Source of the DNA: Candidatus Krumholzibacteriia bacterium
GTDB lineage: Bacteria; Krumholzibacteriota; Krumholzibacteria; WVZY01; JAKEHA01
NCBI GenBank assembly: GCA_029863355.1
Contig: JAOTVO010000148.1
Location: 1 to 6,634 of the forward strand
DNA length: 6,634 nt
Direction of reading: 5' to 3'
The notes under the pieces were generated by a model. That model saw nothing but the letters and a program-made list of their open reading frames with translations. It was not told where the DNA came from and did no database searches. The position numbers and the translations under genes are program-made. Below, one piece after another: positions 6,169 to 6,634 of this stretch (position 1 is the stretch's first letter; each line of letters opens with the position of its first letter).

Positions 6169-6634
6169 TCAATCCCCGGTGGGCCCGGCGCCGGGCTCAC
6201 GCCACGGGGGATCCGCGGCGCACCGGAATCCGACGTAGACCCACCGCTTGCCGTCGCCCGTCGCCTCGCGGTTGGCGCTGCGCAGGTACTTGGCGAACGT
6301 ATTCCACGATCCGCCGCGATAGACCCGCTTGTCCGACTGGAATCCTTCCTTGCGATCGGGGATCTCCGGGGGCGGGATCTCGCCCTCGTCGCGGGGGTAC
6401 GCCTCGTGCACGGCGTCGACCCACTCGGCCGCGTTGCCCGCCATGTCGAAGCACCCGTACGGGCTCACACCGTCGGGGAAGCTCATGACCGGCAGCAGGC
6501 GCTCGCCGTTATTGGCGCGCGTGGGGTCCCATTCGTCGCCCCAGGGGAAGCGGCGGCCGTCGACGCCGCGCGCCGCCTTCTCCCACTCGGCCTCGGTCGG
6601 CAGCCGCTTGCCCATGAAGCGCGCGTAGGCGGCC
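6169..6634 (-). CDS. Formylglycine-generating-enzyme-like (SUMF1/FGE-sulfatase domain) protein, partial
   Basis: The last 154 codons are visible; the gene begins beyond the right edge, since the frame stays open upstream (A-A-Y-A-R-F before M-G-K-R-L). The family blocks appear in order: [55 protein letters not shown], and the closing V-G-F-R-C-A. The fold is therefore clear. True formylglycine-generating enzymes oxidise a sulfatase cysteine with two cysteines just after R-G-G-S. Here that stretch reads N-T-F-A-K-Y-L with none, and the only cysteines are in the Y-G-C-F and F-R-C blocks. It is more likely a non-FGE member of the superfamily with a binding or other oxygenase-like role. Its N-terminus, which could hold a signal peptide or kinase domain, is not visible. 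It lies 279 bp upstream of the lipoprotein on the same strand. Confidence 0.92.
   Translation of the reverse strand, partial: AAYARFMGKRLPTEAEWEKAARGVDGRRFPWGDEWDPTRANNGERLLPVMSFPDGVSPYGCFDMAGNAAEWVDAVHEAYPRDEGEIPPPEIPDRKEGFQSDKRVYRGGSWNTFAKYLRSANREATGDGKRWVYVGFRCAADPPWREPGAGPTGD

Noticed and set aside
5726..6172. Minus-strand open frame spanning the lipoprotein start and the spacer.
   Set aside because: It has Arg-rich random-looking content and overlaps the lipoprotein signal peptide in another frame; no domain is seen.

Overview
This is a GC-rich (roughly 65-70% by eye), gene-dense bacterial window with six protein genes. Two of them are cut by the window edges. No rRNA, tRNA, CRISPR array or insertion sequence was seen. 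Short gaps, weak Shine-Dalgarno sites, an outer-membrane-type lipoprotein and a sulfatase-modifying-factor-like protein suggest a Gram-negative environmental lineage such as Myxococcota, Gemmatimonadota or a Krumholzibacteria/Eisenbacteria-type phylum. That placement is an inference with low confidence.

Region 1 (1-3.4 kb, plus the membrane gene to about 4.7 kb) looks like part of a cell-surface polysaccharide or glycoconjugate locus. A tandem-GNAT-type acyltransferase and a NodB-type polysaccharide deacetylase lie on the minus strand, 17 bp apart. They face away from a GT4-type glycosyltransferase and a polytopic GT-C-like membrane protein on the plus strand, which overlap by 17 bp. A 164-bp divergent spacer holds a good sigma70-like promoter for the minus pair and a weaker extended -10 candidate for the plus pair. 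The likely logic is that one pair trims or acylates the sugar chain while the other transfers sugars, one enzyme in the cytoplasm and one in the membrane.

Region 2 (4.67-4.76 kb) is a convergent junction with two strong hairpins. The plus-strand membrane ORF has no stop before these hairpins and runs 47 bp into the end of the next gene.

Region 3 (4.76-6.63 kb) lies on the minus strand. It holds a formylglycine-generating-enzyme-like (SUMF1-fold) protein cut by the right edge, then a 278-bp spacer, then a secreted lipoprotein. The lipoprotein's C-terminal third is eight G-x-[FL]-x-G-x-[WY] units repeating almost exactly every 15 residues. The SUMF1-like protein lacks both catalytic cysteines of true formylglycine-generating enzymes.

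No established defence system, mobile element or similar cassette is present. The most distinctive item is the 15-residue repeat lipoprotein.
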